A stretch of DNA of 64,000 nucleotides from Anaerocolumna chitinilytica (GCF_014218355.1 NZ_AP023368.1:1306001-1370000), one strand, 5' to 3'. Shown: positions 8,986-20,369, counted from the first letter of the stretch. Translations and numbers: made by a program. The notes: a model not told the origin generated them from the letters alone.

Positions 8986-9552
8986 ATGGTGAAGAGGATG
9001 GAAAAACTCTATAGGATTTTTGTAGCAATCGATTTCTCACAGAGGGATAAAGAGACCTTATATCAATTTGCAATGAAAGTGAAGGAAAACTCGGTAAAAG
9101 GAAATTTTACACAAAAGGATAATCTTCACCTGACCCTTGCGTTTATTGGGGAAACCAGAAAGATAAAAGAAGCGGAAGAGGCCTTACAGATAGGAGTAAA
9201 AAATAGTTTGGTACCTCCATTTACGATAGAGACCAAAAAGCTTGGACGCTTTCAAAACAAGGGAGGAGATATCCTTTGGGTAGGGCTTACGGAATCACCG
9301 GAATTAATAAAGCTTAATGAAGAAATTACAAAAAGCTTAAGAGCAGAAGGTTTCTTCATAGAAGAGCAAAAGTTCAAAGCTCATCTTACGATAGGAAGAG
9401 GTGTGGTATTACAAAAGGAAGTTACACCGGAAGTACTTTCTTCTTATCTTCCTAAGCTAAGCTTGCCGGTAAATAGTGTTCATCTGATGAAGTCAGAGAG
9501 AATTGCCGGCAAGCTAAAGTACAGTAGCCTGTGGGAAGAAAATCTTTCTTAA
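8986..9552 (+). CDS. thpR: RNA 2',3'-cyclic phosphodiesterase (2H family, ThpR/LigT)
   Basis: 2H phosphoesterases open 2',3'-cyclic phosphates on RNA and can ligate 2'-5' ends in vitro. The two catalytic His-x-Thr-x motifs are plain: HLTLAFIGE (about residue 47) and HLTIGRG (about residue 131), in a protein of normal size (about 185 residues). The start could be the ATG at 8986 or, four codons on, the ATG at 8998, which begins the typical MEKLYRIFVAID; I cannot separate them. It starts 15 bases after the mgtC-like gene and runs into the convergent gene, overlapping it by 4 bases. Confidence 0.9.
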   Translation: MVKRMEKLYRIFVAIDFSQRDKETLYQFAMKVKENSVKGNFTQKDNLHLTLAFIGETRKIKEAEEALQIGVKNSLVPPFTIETKKLGRFQNKGGDILWVGLTESPELIKLNEEITKSLRAEGFFIEEQKFKAHLTIGRGVVLQKEVTPEVLSSYLPKLSLPVNSVHLMKSERIAGKLKYSSLWEENLS

Positions 9553-10109
9553 GCCTCTTCAAACAGCTTCTTATAGCTGTATTCTAACAGTCGGTGGTAA
9601 TGACCGTGTCCATGTTCAAAATGAAAGCAGTAAAAATAGGGATCAAAGACTTTGTCTTCAAAGGAAATGACATATTCAAATTCGGGATTCTCGACTTCCC
9701 TTACCGTGTATTCTTTGCCGGAATCGGTGAAAACATTAAGTACTTTCTCCAGATTAAAAGCATGTGTACTTACAAGGGATATCAATTCTTTTAAAAAGAC
9801 AGAAGAAGAACAGCAGTCATTGATATAAGACACACCTTCCGGAGACACAAGAAAACGGAACCGGCGGCCTTCGTGGGTTATAGAAAGGGGAATATGGTTT
9901 TCCCTTCCATAGGTTATGAAATCATTTAATTCCCTTTCTGTTTCTTCCGGGCTTTCATAAGCTTTTCCTAATAAATAATGAATTAAATCCTGTTCGTAGT
10001 AGATTCCAAAGCTCTCGCCTTTTGTGAATCCAAGCTTTAAGATTCCTTCTGAAACAGTGGAGGATACATTGTCTAGCAGTGCTTTATAATAATTATCTGA
10101 ATTAATCAT
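9549..10109 (-). CDS. Conserved hypothetical protein (possibly DUF3877 type)
   Basis: A 186-residue soluble protein with no signal peptide or membrane helix. It has an acidic, aromatic-rich C terminus including the histidine-rich run HFEHGHGHYHR, which could bind metal. The overall look matches small uncharacterised proteins common in Lachnospiraceae (I think of DUF3877, not certain). It is convergent with thpR, overlapping by 4 bases, and lies downstream of the AraC/GH39 regulator on the same strand with a 136-base gap. No function is claimed. Confidence 0.65.
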   Translation of the reverse strand: MINSDNYYKALLDNVSSTVSEGILKLGFTKGESFGIYYEQDLIHYLLGKAYESPEETERELNDFITYGRENHIPLSITHEGRRFRFLVSPEGVSYINDCCSSSVFLKELISLVSTHAFNLEKVLNVFTDSGKEYTVREVENPEFEYVISFEDKVFDPYFYCFHFEHGHGHYHRLLEYSYKKLFEEA

Positions 10110-10245
10110 AGATGCCTCTTATTTTCTGTTATTTCTTATAAATTACATGAGTTTTAAATTGCCGTCCCACCTAGATAGACTGACTTTTGATTCCAATATA
10201 TAAGTTAAATTCACGTAAGTATTCTATAATACCTATTATTAAATG

Positions 10246-12771
10246 TCAACGGTAAACAGAAGGGCTGTATTCCACTTTTTTAATATGAATCAGACGTATT
10301 TCATGTGGTAGAAGCAGTGCAAACTGTGCCATGGTATTATTCGTAACCGTTACCTGTTCTTTCATTATTCTAGGCATGGATCGGCCTTTTAACGTTATAT
10401 ATTCTTCTTCCGTAGTAAGCGGTACTGCTCCCATACGTACCCACTCGTCAAAAGCACTTCCGCTTTCTCTGTTAACCACATGGTGGGTAACGGTATATTC
10501 TGCATTTTCTACATGGGTCAAAGTCAAATGGATGTCCAGGGAAGAAGGATTTACAAAAGCATTATAACGTTCTGTAAAAGTAACATTAAACAGTACGCCC
10601 TGAGCATAAAGAGGAGAAACATGGTGGTAATTATAAAGAAGGATGGAGTAATCACCCTTGCCATTTGTAGTTATAAAATACCCTTCCCCTCTGTCTACCA
10701 GAATGTCCATCAATTTATTTAAGAAAGTAAACGCATGGTAAGCAGGTTTCTTGATTCCGTGGCAGGTATATAATCCCAGTTCTCCATGAAACTCATCATT
10801 GTCCATGGGCATTTCCTCCAGGATATCCGTAAGACACCAGTTGCCGAAGCTTTCAACTTCGTCATAGTTCTCCAGTATGTTTTTTACGATATAAGCCGAA
10901 CGGTAACAGGTATCATTCAACCAATCAGAGTGGGAGGAGGTGGAAGCCCATTCTGTTATATATATAGGAAGCTTTGGATAGGCTGCAATACTATTCTTAA
11001 AGCCTTCTATACTATGAGCCATATAATCCGGGTCATCAGAGAGGATTATCGCATCCTTATCGCTGTTTTCCGTATGACTCTTACCAAGTATGACAAAGGT
11101 TCCGATGGAGGAGGTTTTAACCGGATAACAGTGGATATTATAAAAGTCAGGATAACAATCGTGCTGTTTACAGTATTCTAAAAAATCATAGAATTCAGAA
11201 TTGCTAAAGTCTAAGGAGCCGTAAGAAGGATTACCAAAGGAAAGCAAAGGGTCGCACTCTTTGACACAATTTCTGGTTATTCGGTAAAGATCATAGGCAA
11301 TTTCGTTGTTTTCAAAAGAAAAGATATAGGATAAGAAAGGGACGTTCCAAAAGGAAAACATCCAGGATCTGACCTCACTGGAGCCGTAGCGCTTTAGCAG
11401 ATGCTTGGTGAATTCAGTAATAAGGTAGACCCATTTCTTATAATCCTTAGGCTTACTTAATATGACAGGATTATAGAAAAGTGTCCTGTCTGTGTCATCT
11501 GCAAGTTGTTTTGGCATAAAGGAAAATTGAATCAGTGGTTTTAAGCCGAGAGACAAAAGAAAATCCAGTACTTCATCGACATAAGTAAAAACCAAATAGG
11601 GATTACCGTTTCTATCTTCGTTATATAACATCATACTATCATCTAGGATGCCGTGGAATTTGATGTATTGAAAGCCCACTTCTTTTTGCAGCTCCTGTAA
11701 ATTATCTCTGACATTCTTATACATAAGCTCTTTTGCTCTTCCGACGCTGGTAAAGGTTTTAAATGAATGATGAAGAAACTGTTTTTTTATAGTAGTATTA
11801 ATGCTGTGTACGATTAATCTTGTAGGATATTTTTCCGATGGGAGATCATTTTTAGATTCTTTATCAAGATATTCTCCCAGCTTGCTTAAGAAATCCTGCT
11901 GTTTTAAAAGAAGCATGGAAGGCTGAAGGGATTTGGAGCCATTGTCTGAGACCGCGGGTTCCTTTTGCTCCTTTTTATATTGCTTGGGAAGTACTCCATA
12001 TTCTTTTTTAAATAAACTTACAAAATATCGGCTGTTGGAAAAGCCGTTGTTTACAGCTATTTGTTCAATGGTAAGGTCGGTATGGAGCAGGTCTGAGACA
12101 GCATGACGCAGACGAATGCCTGATAAATAGTTAAATAAACTGATTCCCATGTTTTTTTCAAAAAAGTGTGACAGGTAGGAGGCAGATAGATATTCTCTTT
12201 TAGCAATGGCCTCAAGAGTTATATTCTCAGTATAATTATCATTTAAATATTGAATAATTCCTTTCAGTCTTTTCAGATTCTTTGAATTCTTTTCCGTAGT
12301 ATTGGTCTTTAAACTTCTAAAATTATAAATCAGCTCATATAAGATATTATAGGACAAGGGAATGATAAGCAGACTTTTATGCTCTGTCACATTATAGCTT
12401 GCATGTACAAGCTTGGCGATTAATTTTTTTAATTTAAGATACTTATTCCTTGAGTGGTAAAGTACGGAGTTACATTCGAAATAGGTGTTTTCATCGACCC
12501 ACCGTTCAAAAAAACTTTGTTTTATCTGAAGAACGGCAGCAACCGTATTGCTGCTCTTAATTTCGTGGAATTGATTGCTGTTAATAAGAATAATATCATC
12601 TTCTTTGAGCTTGAAAGACCCTTCCTCAAACATAACTGTCAAACTACCGCTCAATATCAGATAGATTTCAAGGCTGCTGTGCCAGTGCCTGGACATATCC
12701 TCCATATTCTGAATGCTGATTTTAATCGGCATTTCATTGCTGTAATCGATTATTTCGTGCTTTGATACCAT
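10246..12771 (-). CDS. AraC-family regulator fused to a GH39-like module
   Basis: A transcription factor with a built-in carbohydrate-related domain. In the 841-residue protein, residues about 10-100 form a cupin-like sensor with HWHSSLEIYLILSG. Residues about 165-268 are the two-helix-turn-helix AraC DNA-binding domain (ITLEAIAKREYLSASYLSHFF, then TIEQIAVNNGFSNSRYF). Residues about 310-800 resemble glycoside hydrolase family 39 (beta-xylosidase). The nucleophile motif YITEWAST is present, but the acid/base position, normally WNEP, reads FWNVPF, so the module may sense rather than cleave a glycan. It diverges from the opp-type transporter and is its likely regulator. Confidence 0.85.
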   Translation of the reverse strand: MVSKHEIIDYSNEMPIKISIQNMEDMSRHWHSSLEIYLILSGSLTVMFEEGSFKLKEDDIILINSNQFHEIKSSNTVAAVLQIKQSFFERWVDENTYFECNSVLYHSRNKYLKLKKLIAKLVHASYNVTEHKSLLIIPLSYNILYELIYNFRSLKTNTTEKNSKNLKRLKGIIQYLNDNYTENITLEAIAKREYLSASYLSHFFEKNMGISLFNYLSGIRLRHAVSDLLHTDLTIEQIAVNNGFSNSRYFVSLFKKEYGVLPKQYKKEQKEPAVSDNGSKSLQPSMLLLKQQDFLSKLGEYLDKESKNDLPSEKYPTRLIVHSINTTIKKQFLHHSFKTFTSVGRAKELMYKNVRDNLQELQKEVGFQYIKFHGILDDSMMLYNEDRNGNPYLVFTYVDEVLDFLLSLGLKPLIQFSFMPKQLADDTDRTLFYNPVILSKPKDYKKWVYLITEFTKHLLKRYGSSEVRSWMFSFWNVPFLSYIFSFENNEIAYDLYRITRNCVKECDPLLSFGNPSYGSLDFSNSEFYDFLEYCKQHDCYPDFYNIHCYPVKTSSIGTFVILGKSHTENSDKDAIILSDDPDYMAHSIEGFKNSIAAYPKLPIYITEWASTSSHSDWLNDTCYRSAYIVKNILENYDEVESFGNWCLTDILEEMPMDNDEFHGELGLYTCHGIKKPAYHAFTFLNKLMDILVDRGEGYFITTNGKGDYSILLYNYHHVSPLYAQGVLFNVTFTERYNAFVNPSSLDIHLTLTHVENAEYTVTHHVVNRESGSAFDEWVRMGAVPLTTEEEYITLKGRSMPRIMKEQVTVTNNTMAQFALLLPHEIRLIHIKKVEYSPSVYR

Positions 12772-13176
12772 AACATACTCCTCTCGAAACTGTTGTGATA
12801 CTTTAGAAAAAACGTTTCATTTTAACATATTACCATTTTAATGCGAAAAAATGCATGATTTGTACACAACTGATGCAAAAAATATAAGCAAGCAATGCAA
12901 TAAGCGCATATAAAGACACATTGTTTTGCATATGGAATAAAATTTATATAAATCACACAAAAATATGTGCAATATTGCTTATTTAGGTAATAATATATAA
13001 ATTCAAATTCCAAATAAAGCTAAATCATGTATAAAATATATACAAATAAATAGAAATTAGCATGGTTTTATTCTACAACATATATTATCATATGTAAATA
13101 GAAACGTTATTTTACATAAAAAGCTCGTTTTTAACCAAAGTGGTTATTGCGATAAAAAAAACAGGAGGGAAGCATT
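12772..13176. promoter_or_regulatory. AT-rich divergent control region between the AraC/GH39 gene and the ABC operon
   Basis: No gene is supported here. The 405 bases hold the two divergent promoters. AACGTTTC at about 12812-12819 and its inverse GAAACGTT at about 13102-13109 form a distant inverted pair that could be AraC-type half-sites or a looped operator. Several TGCAA/TTGCA motifs are also repeated (12850-13000). A good AGGAGGGAAGC site precedes the transporter's first gene. Confidence 0.35.
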
Positions 13177-15075
13177 ATGAAAAAGAATGTAAAGAGATTT
13201 ATGTCGCTACTTCTTACCACGGTCATGGTATTAAGCATGCTGACAGCTTGTAAATCCAAATCAGATGAAACAAGCACAAAAGATACACCGACACCTACTG
13301 CAACGGTAGAAGCAACAGCAACACCGGAAGCAACAGCAACACCTACGGAGGAAGTAAAACCCGGTGGTGAATTACCCAGAACTGAAACCTTATATTATGG
13401 CGGTCTGCAATGGGGTGCAGTTAACGGATGGAATCCTCTTTCCGATGATATGAACAACGCATTGGCAATTACACAGTCCGGTAGCGGTTCACGTACTCCT
13501 ATGTTTGAAACACTCTATATGTACAATATGCTTGATGATTCCATGACTCCATTATTAGCTGATGGCGATTATAAATGGAATGATGCGAAAACAGAAATAA
13601 CCGTTAAGATCAAGAGCGCTGCAAAGTGGAGCGATGGAACACCAGTTACAGCTGATGACGTTGCTTATACTTTTGACACAGATGTTAAAATTAAGAACGG
13701 ACAGGGCGTTGGCCTTGCACCTTATATTGAAAGCGTAACAGCAGTAGATCCCTCTACCGTATTAATTAAAGCTAAACTTGATGATAAGGGCAAAGCAGTT
13801 AATCCCCTTTTGGTTGTAGCTTACCTGGGCCAGACTTATGTTATTCAGAAAGCTTGGATTCAGAAGGTAGAAGCTCGCTGCAATAATGATCCTGCTGCTA
13901 TTAAGAAGGATGCCGGCGAAGATGTTGTATGGTCCGGTCCTTACCACAATTTCTATAATGACGATCAGAAAGTTGTTTTAGTTCGTGATGATAATTACTG
14001 GGGCCAGGATGCTTCCATGTGGGGAAAACTTCCTTCACCTAAGTACTTATGCCATACTATTTATGCTGATAACCCTGCTACCGAAGTAGCACTTAAAGCA
14101 GGTGAAGTTGATGTTGACCAGCAGTTTATTCCCAATGTTCAGGATCTGTGGGAGAAAGATGGCCTTCCTATCTCTACCTACCTTCAGGATGCACCTTATG
14201 GTATTTGTGTAAATATGCCTACTGCTTGGTATAACATGGATAACAAATTACTTCAGAATGTTAACATCAGAAAAGCAATTGCTATGGCAGTTGACTATGA
14301 TGCGATTAATGCAAATGCTATGACAGGCCAGTCACCCAGCTTTAAGGATGTTCCTCGTTCTGTTATGAATCCTACTGATGGTGAGCAGGCTAAATATGAC
14401 CATGATGCAGTAAAAGATCTCCAGTGGACAGGAAATGATATTGAAGGCGCTAAGAAGTTATTGGATGCTGCCGGTATCGTAGACAAAGACGGAGATGGAA
14501 TCCGTGAATTAGACGGAAAGAAACTTTCCTTCGTTGCAGCTTGCCCCGATGGATGGACTGACTGGCAGGCAGCTATTGAAATCGTAGCAGCAGCTGGTAA
14601 GAACATTGGTATTGATATTACTACACAGTATCCTCAGGCTGACGTATTCCAGTCAACTGTAACTTCTAAGAAACAGACAGATTACGATATCTTCATGATG
14701 TGGACGGATTCCGCAGGTCCTACACAGCCTTGGGGACGTTTAAGAATGTTAACAAGTTCCGAATTCAACGGTAATGACAATAACTGGGCCGGTAACTGGG
14801 GACATTACAGCAACAAACGTATGGATGAGCTGATTAAGTTAATCCCTGGCGCAGATCCTGATAAGCAGAAAGAATATTATACAGAAGCTGTTAAGATTTA
14901 TCTGACAGATGTTCCTTCTTTCTCCTTAATGTACAGACCTGACCAGTTCCATGTTGTAAATGAATCCGTATGGACCGGTTATCCCGAAAAAGACGATGGC
15001 AATAACATACCTCCGTTAGTACTTTTAAATGGTTACAGTATTGCTGGTCTTTATAAAATTGATCTGGTTAAGTAG
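13177..15075 (+). CDS. Extracellular solute-binding lipoprotein, family 5 (peptide/oligosaccharide type)
   Basis: Captures the transported oligomer outside the membrane and delivers it to the permease encoded downstream. A lipoprotein signal is clear: MKKNVKRF, a hydrophobic stretch, then LTAC with Cys at about residue 25, followed by a Thr/Ala/Pro/Glu-rich linker. The rest (about 75-632) is SBP_bac_5: the typical [18 protein letters not shown] motif and a C-terminal [10 protein letters not shown] segment. Family 5 proteins bind peptides or, in plant-polymer degraders, cello/xylo-oligosaccharides. The GH39-type regulator next door favours a sugar ligand here, by inference. Confidence 0.88.
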   Translation: MKKNVKRFMSLLLTTVMVLSMLTACKSKSDETSTKDTPTPTATVEATATPEATATPTEEVKPGGELPRTETLYYGGLQWGAVNGWNPLSDDMNNALAITQSGSGSRTPMFETLYMYNMLDDSMTPLLADGDYKWNDAKTEITVKIKSAAKWSDGTPVTADDVAYTFDTDVKIKNGQGVGLAPYIESVTAVDPSTVLIKAKLDDKGKAVNPLLVVAYLGQTYVIQKAWIQKVEARCNNDPAAIKKDAGEDVVWSGPYHNFYNDDQKVVLVRDDNYWGQDASMWGKLPSPKYLCHTIYADNPATEVALKAGEVDVDQQFIPNVQDLWEKDGLPISTYLQDAPYGICVNMPTAWYNMDNKLLQNVNIRKAIAMAVDYDAINANAMTGQSPSFKDVPRSVMNPTDGEQAKYDHDAVKDLQWTGNDIEGAKKLLDAAGIVDKDGDGIRELDGKKLSFVAACPDGWTDWQAAIEIVAAAGKNIGIDITTQYPQADVFQSTVTSKKQTDYDIFMMWTDSAGPTQPWGRLRMLTSSEFNGNDNNWAGNWGHYSNKRMDELIKLIPGADPDKQKEYYTEAVKIYLTDVPSFSLMYRPDQFHVVNESVWTGYPEKDDGNNIPPLVLLNGYSIAGLYKIDLVK

Positions 15076-15092
15076 TACCTGAATACAAACGG

Positions 15093-15127
15093 TCAGCCAT
15101 GTTTCGGAAGATCCGGAACATGGCTGA
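15093..15127 (+). terminator. Stem-loop between binding-protein and permease genes
   Basis: TCAGCCATGTTTCGG (15093-15107) pairs almost perfectly with CCGGAACATGGCTGA (15113-15127), without a T-run. Such hairpins usually stabilise the upstream message and lower downstream expression, giving excess binding protein. It is more likely an RNA-processing/attenuation element than a full terminator. Confidence 0.6.
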
Positions 15128-15146
15128 TAGATTATGGAGGTAATCA

Positions 15147-16151
15147 ATGAAAGGCTATCGTAAATATTTCGGCAAAAAGATTATATGGTTCCTCATTACG
15201 TTCGTTGCTGCTATCCTGCTTAATTTCATTCTTCCAAGGCTAATGCCAGGAGATCCTGTTGCAGCCATTACGGCTAAATCGGCTCAGGGTATGACAGATG
15301 CATCTGCGGCAAAAGAAATATATAACCATTACGCTGAACAGTTTGGTACCAACAAACCTATGTATGTTCAGTTTTTCACATATTGTAAAAATGCGGTTAG
15401 AGGTGATTTTGGACTTTCCTTTAGCCAATATCCTCGTAAAGTATCTGATATTATAGGCTCCGCACTTCCTTGGACTCTAGCTTTGCAATTTCCGGCAATT
15501 ATTGTAGGCTGGATAATCGGAAATGTTTTAGGAGCATTAGCGGCTTATATCCGCAAGGGATTTGACAGGGTTTTAATGCCTGTTACGTTGTTTTTCAGCA
15601 GTCTTCCAGCATTTGGACTTGCAGTAATTCTAATGATTATATTTGCTATCAAATTAAAAGTTGCACCTATTTCCGGCGGATATGGATATGATCTGATTCC
15701 TCAGTTTAGCTGGCAATTTGTGAGCTCAGTAATAGCCCATTACCAATTACCTTTCTGGTCCATTGTACTTATTTCTATCGGCGGCCAGGCTATAGGTATG
15801 CGTTCTATGTCAATTTATGAATTAAATGCCGATTATGTGAAATACAGCCGCTTCCTTGGTATAAAGGACAGAAAGATCGTAGGATACGTATTTCGTAATG
15901 CCATGCTTCCCCAGATTACTGGACTTGCACTTTCTATCGGTACTATGGTAGGTGGTGCCTTGGTTTCCGAAGTTATCTTTAGTTATCCGGGACTTGGTTC
16001 TACAATATTGAAGGCTGTATCAAATTCTGATTATCCGCTTTTATCAGCAACTACTCTGATCATTACTATCATGGTATTGCTGGCAAGCTTTATTGTTGAT
16101 ATTGTTTATGGATTTATTGATCCCCGTGTAAAAGCGGCTCAATTTGATTAA
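15147..16151 (+). CDS. ABC transporter permease, OppB/DppB type
   Basis: One half of the membrane channel of the oligomer importer. The 334-residue protein has six predicted helices, a first helix right at the N terminus ([21 protein letters not shown]), and the conserved N-terminal PGDPVAAI motif of OppB proteins. The cytoplasmic EAA loop is present ([23 protein letters not shown]). GGAGG precedes the ATG. It is followed 14 bases later by its partner permease. Confidence 0.92.
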   Translation: MKGYRKYFGKKIIWFLITFVAAILLNFILPRLMPGDPVAAITAKSAQGMTDASAAKEIYNHYAEQFGTNKPMYVQFFTYCKNAVRGDFGLSFSQYPRKVSDIIGSALPWTLALQFPAIIVGWIIGNVLGALAAYIRKGFDRVLMPVTLFFSSLPAFGLAVILMIIFAIKLKVAPISGGYGYDLIPQFSWQFVSSVIAHYQLPFWSIVLISIGGQAIGMRSMSIYELNADYVKYSRFLGIKDRKIVGYVFRNAMLPQITGLALSIGTMVGGALVSEVIFSYPGLGSTILKAVSNSDYPLLSATTLIITIMVLLASFIVDIVYGFIDPRVKAAQFD

Positions 16152-16165
16152 GGGAGGTAGACAGG

Positions 16166-17416
16166 ATGAAAAATACGTTAAAACAGGTGTTCCACTCCCC
16201 TAAATTTGTTGTTGGGTTTGTAATCTTTGCGTTTATGCTTCTGACAATTATTATTTACCCTATCATTTCTCCGGGAGATCCCCTGCAGATGATAAGCAAA
16301 GGAAGCTTTTTAAAACCTGGAATATACTTCTCTGTATATGATAGTATTAATACAGAATCTAAAACCATAGATTTACCTGATGCCAATGCAAAGCGCCTTA
16401 CCAATAAATTAAGTGATACGGATAAAGTATCCATGGTTCAGTGGCTTACAGCGGTGGGAGTGCCTGCAGAGGATATTGATATGCAGGATTCCAGCAGCCT
16501 GATAAAACTTTGGCAGGAAAAATATGATCCCACTGCGAAACCCGAAGGTATGACTATGGCGCAGCGTAATTTCTATAAGAGACTTGACAAGAGTCTTGAT
16601 AATGCGTTAAATGAACAGCCATTAGTAGTTTCTGCACAGAATACAGAGACCCAGTCTCTGGATGAAATTAAGAAGATTTCTGATACCGATTATGTAAATC
16701 TGAGTGATGTTCCAAATGTAAAAGTATTACCGTTAGGTACGGATAACTTTGGTGATGATGTACTGAAGAAGCTGGTATCAGCAACAAGAACCTCATTAAT
16801 AATCGGATTGATAGCCGGTTCCATTGCGACCTTAATTGGTCTGACCCTTGGCTTATTGGCCGGATATCTTGGCGGGGTAATTGATGATTTTATTATGTTT
16901 ATCACAAACCTTTTTACAGTAATTCCTTCCTTTGTACTCTTAATATTAATATCCTATAGTATCGGGCAGGATAAACGAGGTGCCTCTACAGTAGCTATTG
17001 TAATCGGTATAACTTCCTGGGTATGGACTACCAGGTCCGTAAGATCGCAGGTTATCTCTCTTCGTAACAGAGATCACGTTAATCTAAGCAAGCTTTCGGG
17101 ACATAGCCTTTTTAGTATTATAACCAAGGATATTCTACCTTACATAGCTTCCTATGTAGTAATGGCATTCATATTACAGATATCTTCAGCAATCCTGGCA
17201 GAAGCTTCACTTTCCATGATTGGTTTAGGCCCTAAAACTGCTGATGTTTCCACTCTGGGGTTAATGATGGATTGGGCAATGTCTTACTCCGCTCATCTTA
17301 ATGGTGCTTGGTGGGCATATTTCCCTGTAATATTAGTTATTGCTTTGATATCATTTTCACTGAATTTGATGAATACTGGTCTCGATCAGGTGTTCAACCC
17401 CACTTTAAGAGATTAG
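16166..17416 (+). CDS. ABC transporter permease, OppC type, with enlarged periplasmic loop
   Basis: Second channel subunit. The C-terminal half (about 195-416) is a normal BPD_transp_1 domain with [20 protein letters not shown] and the loop [22 protein letters not shown]. At 416 residues it is about 100 longer than usual because a polar insertion of roughly residues 45-180 lies between the first helix and the GTD motif. That insertion probably sits outside the membrane and may contact the binding protein. Frame and ribosome site (GGGAGG) are intact. Confidence 0.88.
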   Translation: MKNTLKQVFHSPKFVVGFVIFAFMLLTIIIYPIISPGDPLQMISKGSFLKPGIYFSVYDSINTESKTIDLPDANAKRLTNKLSDTDKVSMVQWLTAVGVPAEDIDMQDSSSLIKLWQEKYDPTAKPEGMTMAQRNFYKRLDKSLDNALNEQPLVVSAQNTETQSLDEIKKISDTDYVNLSDVPNVKVLPLGTDNFGDDVLKKLVSATRTSLIIGLIAGSIATLIGLTLGLLAGYLGGVIDDFIMFITNLFTVIPSFVLLILISYSIGQDKRGASTVAIVIGITSWVWTTRSVRSQVISLRNRDHVNLSKLSGHSLFSIITKDILPYIASYVVMAFILQISSAILAEASLSMIGLGPKTADVSTLGLMMDWAMSYSAHLNGAWWAYFPVILVIALISFSLNLMNTGLDQVFNPTLRD

Positions 17417-17426
17417 GAGGTCCGCT

Positions 17427-18434
17427 ATGGGAAAGACAATTCTGGAGGTTAGAGACCTCAAGACAAAATATATTACAAGATTCGGGGAAGATGTTTATGC
17501 TGTTGACGGGGTATCCTTAAAGATTGAAGAAGGAAAATCCCTTGGTATTGCAGGTGAATCAGGTTGTGGAAAATCCACCTTGGCATTAAGTCTTATGGGA
17601 TATTACTTCCCCCCGCTTCATTACATCAGCGGCGATATTATTGTAGAAGGCAATAATATCTCTAAGATGAATCCGGATGATATACGAAGAAACATATTGG
17701 GAACGGAAATTGCTTATATACCTCAGGCTGCCATGAATGCATTAAACCCCACTCAGAAGATTATTCGTTTTATCGAAGACGTTATACATGTTCATGAACC
17801 GAAGAAGACGAAGCAAGAAATTTATGAGATGGCAAAAGCTAGATTTGAAGAGCTTGGGCTTCCCTCCTCCGTTCTTGAAAAACATGCGGTTGAGTTATCC
17901 GGTGGTATGAAACAGAGGACTGTAATTGCTATATCTACCATTCTTTCACCAAAGGTATTAATCGCTGATGAGCCTTCCAGTGCTCTTGACGTAACCAGTC
18001 AGAAGATGGTTATTAAGATGTTAAAGAATCTCATGGAGAAGGGATATATTAAATCCATGATATTTATAACCCATGAGTTGCCGTTGTTATATAATGTAAC
18101 AGATGACATTATGGTAATGTATGCCGGACAGATTGTTGAAAAAGGCTTGGCCAAAGAAATGGTATTTGATCCTATTCATCCCTATTCCAAAGGACTTATG
18201 GGTTCTATTATTGTTCCGGAAGCAGGAAGCCGCGATGTAAAACTTACAGCTATTCCTGGAACTCCGCCCAACTTAAAGAGGCCTCCTTCGGGTTGCCGTT
18301 TTGCCGAGAGATGTAAATATGCCACAACTGAATGCCGTGCAACCACCATTGATTCTAAAGATTTTGGAGAAGGACGCAGCTACCGTTGCATTTATGATGT
18401 CCAGAAGCTGAGGGAGGTGTATGGCAATGAGTGA
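17427..18434 (+). CDS. ABC transporter ATP-binding protein, OppD type
   Basis: ATPase powering the importer. It has Walker [10 protein letters not shown] (about 44-52), signature ELSGGMKQR, Walker [13 protein letters not shown], and the C-terminal oligopeptide-transporter extension with four cysteines (GCRFAERC...C...C) that binds an Fe-S cluster or zinc. 335 residues is standard. AGGAGG precedes the ATG at 10 bases from the permease stop. It overlaps the start region of the next ATPase gene. Confidence 0.93.
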   Translation: MGKTILEVRDLKTKYITRFGEDVYAVDGVSLKIEEGKSLGIAGESGCGKSTLALSLMGYYFPPLHYISGDIIVEGNNISKMNPDDIRRNILGTEIAYIPQAAMNALNPTQKIIRFIEDVIHVHEPKKTKQEIYEMAKARFEELGLPSSVLEKHAVELSGGMKQRTVIAISTILSPKVLIADEPSSALDVTSQKMVIKMLKNLMEKGYIKSMIFITHELPLLYNVTDDIMVMYAGQIVEKGLAKEMVFDPIHPYSKGLMGSIIVPEAGSRDVKLTAIPGTPPNLKRPPSGCRFAERCKYATTECRATTIDSKDFGEGRSYRCIYDVQKLREVYGNE

Positions 18435-19260
18435 AAAGGCGAGAGAGAATAAGGTTCAAAAGAATTTATGTTTAAGCGGAAAAGGTGTCACCAAAGTATT
18501 TGGTTATGGAAACAAGAAAACAGTTGCTGTAGACCATGTAGATTTTGAATTTCATGAAGGAGAATTAATTTCAATTGTTGGGGAATCCGGAAGCGGTAAG
18601 ACTACTCTTAGTAAGTTACTTCTGGGTCTTAACAATGAAACAGAAGGCGAGATCTTTTTTCAAGGAAAACCGCGAGATATCGGCAGCCGAAAGAAGAAAA
18701 AAGAATACTGGAAGGATATCCAGGCAATTTTTCAAGATCCCTTTTCTTCCTATAATATTTTTTCTAAAATAGATACGGTTCTTATTGATTGCATCAATAT
18801 GCGTGGCGGAAGAAATTATCCGATGGAAAAGAAGATTGAGATGATGACAGAAGCCTGCAGCTTTGTAAATCTGAAATTCGCTGAGCTTACGAATAAATAT
18901 CCCTTCGAGCTTTCCGGAGGGCAGATGCAGCGCCTTATGATTGCTCGTATCTTTTTATTAAAACCTAAGATTTTGCTTGCAGATGAGCCGACTTCCATGA
19001 TTGATGCCTGTTCACGTGCTACAATCTTGGATATGTTGCTGCATCTTAGAGATGAAACGGGTATGACAATTATATTCATTACCCACGACATCGGCCTTGC
19101 TTATTATATATCAGATAGTGTTTATATTATGGAGCACGGTAAGTTCGTTGAAAGAGGTACTGCAGATGATGTGATTCTTCATTCCAAGGCAGATTATACA
19201 AAACGTCTAATAAGTGATGTGCCCAAGATATATGAAGAATGGGATTTGTCTACTGTATAA
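18427..19260 (+). CDS. ABC transporter ATP-binding protein, OppF type
   Basis: Second ATPase subunit. Walker [10 protein letters not shown], signature ELSGGQMQR and Walker [13 protein letters not shown] are present. The third ATG (18427) is best spaced behind GGGAGG; the ATG at 18421 is only 3 bases from that site. At about 277 residues it lacks the usual C-terminal oligo-HPY cysteine extension, which the OppD partner carries. The start lies inside the OppD gene, so translation is coupled. It is the last gene of the operon. Confidence 0.9.
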   Translation: MSEKARENKVQKNLCLSGKGVTKVFGYGNKKTVAVDHVDFEFHEGELISIVGESGSGKTTLSKLLLGLNNETEGEIFFQGKPRDIGSRKKKKEYWKDIQAIFQDPFSSYNIFSKIDTVLIDCINMRGGRNYPMEKKIEMMTEACSFVNLKFAELTNKYPFELSGGQMQRLMIARIFLLKPKILLADEPTSMIDACSRATILDMLLHLRDETGMTIIFITHDIGLAYYISDSVYIMEHGKFVERGTADDVILHSKADYTKRLISDVPKIYEEWDLSTV

Positions 19261-19277
19261 ATATTAATAATTACAAT

Positions 19278-19331
19278 AAGAGGCTGCGGTGCAAGTGGGA
19301 AGAAGATTGTACCGGGCCTCTTGTTGTATTT
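19278..19331 (+). terminator. Terminator of the ABC transporter operon
   Basis: AAGAGGC (19278-19284) pairs with GCCTCTT (19316-19322), with an inner CGGT/ACCG pair, followed by a T/G-rich tract. Confidence 0.6.
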
Positions 19332-19418
19332 AAAATATAAGAAAAAATAAAAATGCATCGTATTTTTCCTGTTACTCCTGCATATATTGAATTAATCTTT
19401 GGTATAAAAGTGTGAAAA

Positions 19419-20312
19419 ATGGAAAGCTATAAGTATAATCAGATAAAAGTATATCCGGCACAGATGGGAACTCAGAACTTTGGAAAACTTCAGGTTGATG
19501 TAACCTCAGAGCAGGGGTTTCGCCCGATTCCGGGTGCCAAAGTCAGAATTACTTATACCGGTAATCCCGATTCCGTCGTAGAGGAATTGACTACGGATAG
19601 TCAAGGCAGAACACCCCAGGTTGACTTGCCGGCACCTTCACTTGATTACAGCCTCGATGCAACTTCCGATGCACAGCCATACTCAGAATATAACATTACC
19701 GTTTCTTCGGAAGGTTTTGATAATGTAGATGTAGATGGCTCACAAATATTGCCGGATGTTACAGCTATTCAACCTATAAGTTTAAGAGCCCAGCCGGGAA
19801 ATCAGTTATATGTCATACCTCCTCATACTCTTTATGGTGATTATCCACCTAAAATAGCAGAATCTGAAATAAAGCCTACCAGTGAAAGCGGCGAAATAGT
19901 TCTACCAAGAGTAGTTGTTCCGGAATTTGTAATAGTACATGACGGCCCTCCTACTGATACCAGTGCAGAAAATCACTACGTACGATACAGGGATTATGTA
20001 AAAAATGTGGCTTCCAGTGAAATATATGCTACATGGCCTGCTTCTACCATAACAGCAAATATACTAGCTATTATGTCTTTTACTCTAAACCGTGTATATA
20101 CAGAGTGGTATAGAAATAAAGGATATAATTTCACGATAACATCCTCTACTGCATTTGATCATAAGTGGATGAACGGAAGGAATATATATGATACAATCTC
20201 CGCAGCTGTTGATCAGGTATTTAATAATTACTTATCCAGACCGAATGTAGTTCAGCCTATCCTGACCCAGTATTGTGATGGAAGGAATGTAACTTGTCCT
20301 GGCTGGATGACC
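19419..20312 (+). pseudogene. sleC: 5' part of a SleC-like spore cortex-lytic gene, interrupted by the prophage
   Basis: SleC-type proteins degrade the cortex peptidoglycan of clostridial spores during germination. The visible 298 codons contain an N-terminal beta-rich prodomain-like part and then a SpoIID/SleC-like core (IMSFTLNRVYTEWYRNKGY, AFDHKWMNGRNIYDTI, QYCDGRNVTCPGWM). The homologous reading ends at 20312. Beyond it the frame runs 41 phage-encoded codons to a stop at 20438. The missing C terminus, with a PG_binding_1 domain, is at 63718-64000 in the same frame. No strong ribosome site precedes the ATG, so the start is tentative. It may be a paralogue of the main sleC. Confidence 0.82.
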
Positions 20313-20334
20313 ATATTACAACAGGGTATATACA
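20290..20334. other. attL of the prophage
   Basis: The chromosomal half-site (about 20290-20309) joins the phage half-site (20310-20334). TGACC at 20308-20312 is shared with attR (63718-63722). The phage arm contains CCATATT and GGGTATATACA (20324-20334), whose inverse TGTATATACCC stands at 63693-63703 in attR. Confidence 0.85.
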
Positions 20335-20369
20335 ATAAAAAACCTTTATATTCCGCGGTTTGCGGATGC

